In this document: positions 31,862-34,157 of the stretch, piece by piece
Numbering within the stretch: the stretch's first letter is position 1
Layout: each line of letters opens with the position of its first letter
Notes under the pieces: model-generated
What the model was told of the DNA's origin: nothing
What the model saw: only the letters and a program-made list of their open reading frames with translations
Databases searched by the model: none
Made by a program: the position numbers and the translations under genes
DNA from: a virus
IMG/VR virus record: IMGVR_UViG_3300035698_003939
Location: 1 to 34,157 of that record
Length of the DNA stretch: 34,157 bases
Reading direction: 5' to 3' (one strand)

Positions 31862-32528
31862 ACAAAATGATTCTCCTAAAGGGTATCTATCTTGGTCACA
31901 GCTTAATATGTGGGAGAAAGATCCTAATCTATATTATCAAGTCTATATAGAAGGGATAGATCAATTCAGAACCAAATACCTTGAGTTAGGAAAAAGGTTA
32001 GCTGACGGATTAGAGGTTGGGTTTGATAAGGAGCGAGATCCTATGTATGAAATGATAATCATATTCGCTCCGAAGATACTACATAAAGAGTTTCAGATAC
32101 CAAGACTAATCGGGGAAGGAGAAAGAGCCGGCTGTAAGTGTAAAAAATGTTTGGCGAGGGGGATTGAAAAACCTCTTATGTTTGAAGGAATACCTTTATA
32201 TGGGAAGTTAGACGGATTTGACGATAAGAAGCTTGAGGTATTAGAGATTAAGTCAGGTAAGAAATGGACGCAGAAAATGGTTAATGATTTAGGACAGATA
32301 ACATTTTACGCTTTCTTGGTATGGCTCAAATATGGAGTATTACCTAAAAAAATATATCTTTATTGGGCGAGGACAGACGAAGATCCGGTAACAGGTAAAT
32401 TATTCCTAACCGGTAAAACTAAAACCTTTGAAACAGTAAGAACAATGAAAGATATTATATTGTTTTCTAAAAGAATTAAAACTTGTTGGGTTGGAGTGTG
32501 TGAACTCGGCAAAATGGTAGATTACTAA
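31845..32528 (+). CDS. PD-(D/E)XK exonuclease (RecB/Cas4-like)
   Basis: 227 aa from ATG 31845. The longer frame upstream (to 31728) is rejected because it would overlap the preceding gene deeply; this start overlaps it by 17 bases. Seen: N-terminal YLSWSQLNMWEKDPNLYY (the usual 'S-x-S-x-L-x-x-Y/W' helix), then YGKLDGFD with D123, EIKSGKK (E134-x-K136) and QITFYA (Q151, Y155), the catalytic and RecB-type motifs in order. Three Cys (C97, C99, C102) form a CxCxxC group between the first and second parts, which could hold a metal or an iron-sulfur cluster, but a full Cas4-type four-Cys set is not clear. Likely the 5'-3' exonuclease partner of the annealing protein. Confidence 0.75.
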   Translation: MQAKSKQNDSPKGYLSWSQLNMWEKDPNLYYQVYIEGIDQFRTKYLELGKRLADGLEVGFDKERDPMYEMIIIFAPKILHKEFQIPRLIGEGERAGCKCKKCLARGIEKPLMFEGIPLYGKLDGFDDKKLEVLEIKSGKKWTQKMVNDLGQITFYAFLVWLKYGVLPKKIYLYWARTDEDPVTGKLFLTGKTKTFETVRTMKDIILFSKRIKTCWVGVCELGKMVDY

Positions 32529-32531
32529 ATT

Positions 32532-32846
32532 ATGAAAACACGACCAACACTTATAAAAGAGAAAGGTAAGAAACAAAATAATAAATGTTATTGGTGTGAA
32601 GAACCTCTAAACGATAAGTTGCTTACGTTGGATCATATAGTGCCGAGATCGTGGGGTGGATTAATGATTGAAGATAATGTTGTATTGACTTGTCGTGAAT
32701 GTAATCAGAAAAAGTTAGATAGAATGTGGATTAAAAGAAAGAGAGGATTCGCTGATGTTCATTATCTTAAAGATACAAAAACTTCTACTATCATTGACGA
32801 GGATAAAAAGAGAATAATAATTAAAACTACTATCAGATACGAATGA
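32532..32846 (+). CDS. HNH endonuclease
   Basis: 104 aa. CYWC (C19, C22), then LDHIVPRSWGG (D34-H35), N49 and CRECNQKK (C54, C57, N58) form a complete zinc-bound HNH motif of the kind in McrA-like enzymes. The remainder is a basic C-terminus. The single domain and position between the exonuclease and the replication gene suit either a free-standing homing-type endonuclease or a phage enzyme in DNA processing. Its stop overlaps the next start (ATGA). Confidence 0.8.
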   Translation: MKTRPTLIKEKGKKQNNKCYWCEEPLNDKLLTLDHIVPRSWGGLMIEDNVVLTCRECNQKKLDRMWIKRKRGFADVHYLKDTKTSTIIDEDKKRIIIKTTIRYE

Positions 32847-33691
32847 AAAATAATCTACACCCTAATTCAACGCAGATACCTAATATATTACTTGATTGGG
32901 TTATCCCTAACATAAGCGAAGCGGAAGTGAAATGTCTATTATATATATGTAGGAGGACTTATGGCTTCCAGAAAGAAAGGGATAGAATAAGTATTTCTCA
33001 ATTTGTAGGTGGTATATCTAAACATAATGGAGTAAAGATTGATAGCGGTTGCGGAGTTTCAAGACCTTCTGTTGTAGAAGCACTTAGAAATCTTGTAGGT
33101 TCAGGATTATTAGAGGTGATAAAAACCGGTAGAGGTAATTATTACCAAATAATAGACACCGCAGACATAGAAAAGATAAAGAATAATGAGGTAGTTAAGA
33201 AAGTTAACCAGTTAAGAAAGTTAACCAAAAAATGTAAAGAAAGTAAACCAAAGCAGTATAAGTTACTTAACCTACAAAACAAAGGAAACAAAGTAAAACA
33301 AAGTAATAGCGAAACAAGTTCGCCCGTTACTATTTTAAGAGATTATTTTTTAGAAGAATGTAAGACAAAACACGGATTTGAACCAGAAATGGCTTTTGGT
33401 AAAGAGGGCAGATTATTGAAGGAGAAATTAAAACGCTTTAGACCGGATCAGGTTAAAGATCTTATAAACCAATTTCTTAATTCAAAGGTGGGGGCAGATC
33501 TGGGATATTCTCTTTCTATATGTTTATCGGCTATTGTTATCAATCAATGGCTTTCCGGAAAACTCGGAAAAAAGAAAAAACCTCATTATGACGGGTTTCC
33601 TATGGCTATGAAAAATGGGAAATGGTTTGTTATTAAGGGTAGCGATTGGTTAGAGTTTGCCGGAAGAAAAGAAGAAATAATTTATAAGTAA
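32843..33691 (+). CDS. Replication initiator, phage O-like
   Basis: 282 aa. The first ~95 residues are the family's N-terminal DNA-binding, winged-helix-like domain (PNILLDWVIPNISEAEVK, then CRRTYGFQKERDRISISQF, and VSRPSVVEALRNLVGSGL). O-like proteins bind the origin and load the helicase. The linker at about 115-160 is Lys/Asn/Gln-rich, and the C-terminal part (about 165-280) is helical, with EGRLLKEKLKRFRPDQVKDL, as expected of a helicase-loading region. Origin repeats may lie inside or near the gene, but I could not identify clear iterons. Confidence 0.75.
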   Translation: MKNNLHPNSTQIPNILLDWVIPNISEAEVKCLLYICRRTYGFQKERDRISISQFVGGISKHNGVKIDSGCGVSRPSVVEALRNLVGSGLLEVIKTGRGNYYQIIDTADIEKIKNNEVVKKVNQLRKLTKKCKESKPKQYKLLNLQNKGNKVKQSNSETSSPVTILRDYFLEECKTKHGFEPEMAFGKEGRLLKEKLKRFRPDQVKDLINQFLNSKVGADLGYSLSICLSAIVINQWLSGKLGKKKKPHYDGFPMAMKNGKWFVIKGSDWLEFAGRKEEIIYK

Positions 33692-33695
33692 ACCA

Positions 33696-34088
33696 ATGAA
33701 TAAAGAACAACAATTAAGAGAAGCAATAATATCGGCTGTTCCAGATATACAAGAGTTAGTGTTTGGTTGTAGGATTATAACCCCATCTGGATATAAAAGA
33801 ACCATAGTCGCAGTTAAAGATGACGTTATAATTTCATCAGATGGTAAAGACATGTTCAGGCACAATGAAGAAGGTGTCCCGTTAGATATAACAGATATTG
33901 AAATAATAGGCAGACCAATAACCCTTGCTGATGTATTGAGGGCGAGCCAAGATATAATGTCTAAGGGTAATGATAACTCTGTTTTTGAAGAAGATATGGA
34001 AAATATAGTTATGAATTGGAACTTAAAAGAACCCCTATCAAACCAATCCCAAGAAACCTTGACATTTCTTGCAGACTTGCTATTATAA
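33696..34088 (+). CDS. Hypothetical protein with atypical oligonucleotide content
   Basis: 130 aa. I recognise the pattern ...RPITLADVLRAS... near residue 75, followed by MNWNLKEPLSNQSQETLTFL near the C-terminus, from metagenomic phage and bacterial proteins of unknown function; I know no assigned activity. The gene carries five GATG/CATC sites and a CATG in under 400 bases, while the remaining 33.7 kb has only about 25 GATG/CATC and no CATG that I saw, so it looks like a recent arrival. It starts 4 bases after the O-like gene. Confidence 0.65.
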   Translation: MNKEQQLREAIISAVPDIQELVFGCRIITPSGYKRTIVAVKDDVIISSDGKDMFRHNEEGVPLDITDIEIIGRPITLADVLRASQDIMSKGNDNSVFEEDMENIVMNWNLKEPLSNQSQETLTFLADLLL

Positions 34089-34115
34089 GAACATAATTAA
34101 CTAAATTGTATTCTT

Positions 34116-34157
34116 ATGAAAATGATAGTAAAAAGGGGTGATAAGTTTAATAATTGG
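34116..34157 (+). CDS. Start of a gene cut by the window end
   Basis: Begins MKMIVKRGDKFNNW and runs to the last base. The GDKFNNW pattern resembles the start of some endonuclease (HNH or AP2-type) and other small phage proteins, but 14 residues are too few for a call. It follows the previous stop by 27 A/T-rich bases. Confidence 0.4.
   Translation, partial: MKMIVKRGDKFNNW

Noticed and set aside
32843-33691. Replication origin iterons within the O-like gene
   Set aside because: The GTTA/TTAAC-rich stretch near 33200 has near-repeats, but they are irregular and explained by Lys/Asn/Leu codons.
1-34157. CRISPR array, insertion sequence or integrase
   Set aside because: No regularly spaced direct repeats with unique spacers, no transposase, integrase or attachment-site signature was seen.

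Overview
This window reads as a large part of a lytic-type tailed bacteriophage genome (Caudoviricetes), probably with a short tail. The best anchor is the major capsid protein at 6358-7335, which has the recognisable N4-gp56-family N-terminal half. Around it lie a TerL terminase, a portal-like protein, a scaffold-like acidic protein, tail and fibre proteins, a 2547-residue virion protein of the 'polyvalent' type, a lysis cassette and a small recombination/replication module. The DNA is AT-rich (roughly mid-30s % GC by eye). Nearly all genes are on the + strand and tightly packed. The standard bacterial code fits every gene. Starts lack Shine-Dalgarno motifs and sit behind A/T-rich leaders (typically ...TTAAAAATATG). 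I cannot name the host beyond 'a bacterium with peptidoglycan'.

Layout. 1-230: non-coding control region with overlapping divergent promoters and a minus-strand intrinsic terminator that together could make a ~60-nt RNA. 231-5241: peptide-deformylase-like protein, TerL, a small unknown, portal, a small unknown. 5242-5556: a highly structured non-coding stretch with a long helix containing G-U pairs, probably a structured RNA or leader. 5557-9473: scaffold-like protein, capsid, accessory head proteins, connector-like protein. 9531-18300: tail and fibre proteins, a GT-A glycosyltransferase, a 1074-aa repeat protein, a membrane/coiled-coil protein, a tail hub-like protein and a fibre. 18302-27317: a LysM coiled-coil protein and the giant polyvalent protein. 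27314-29362: two small membrane proteins (holin candidates), a lysozyme-like muramidase and a papain-like peptidase with a peptidoglycan-binding domain. 29367-29465: bidirectional terminators. 29461-29853 (minus): NinG-like nuclease. 29854-30023: divergent promoters with a repeated operator-like word. 30024-34157: small membrane protein, KGG-like mini-protein, coiled-coil protein, putative annealing protein, PD-(D/E)XK nuclease, HNH nuclease, replication O-like protein, a compositionally different gene, and the start of a gene cut by the window end.

Most notable: (1) a DNA polymerase III beta-clamp (DnaN) homologue embedded in the giant virion protein between an ADP-ribosyltransferase-like domain and a zinc-protease-like domain; (2) the structured non-coding element before the scaffold/capsid genes; (3) near-absence of GATG[A/C/G] and CATG on both strands of the first 33.7 kb, breaking down abruptly in the gene at 33696-34088; (4) a possible small RNA or attenuated leader on the minus strand at the left end. 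All homology calls are from motif recognition by eye; no search was run.
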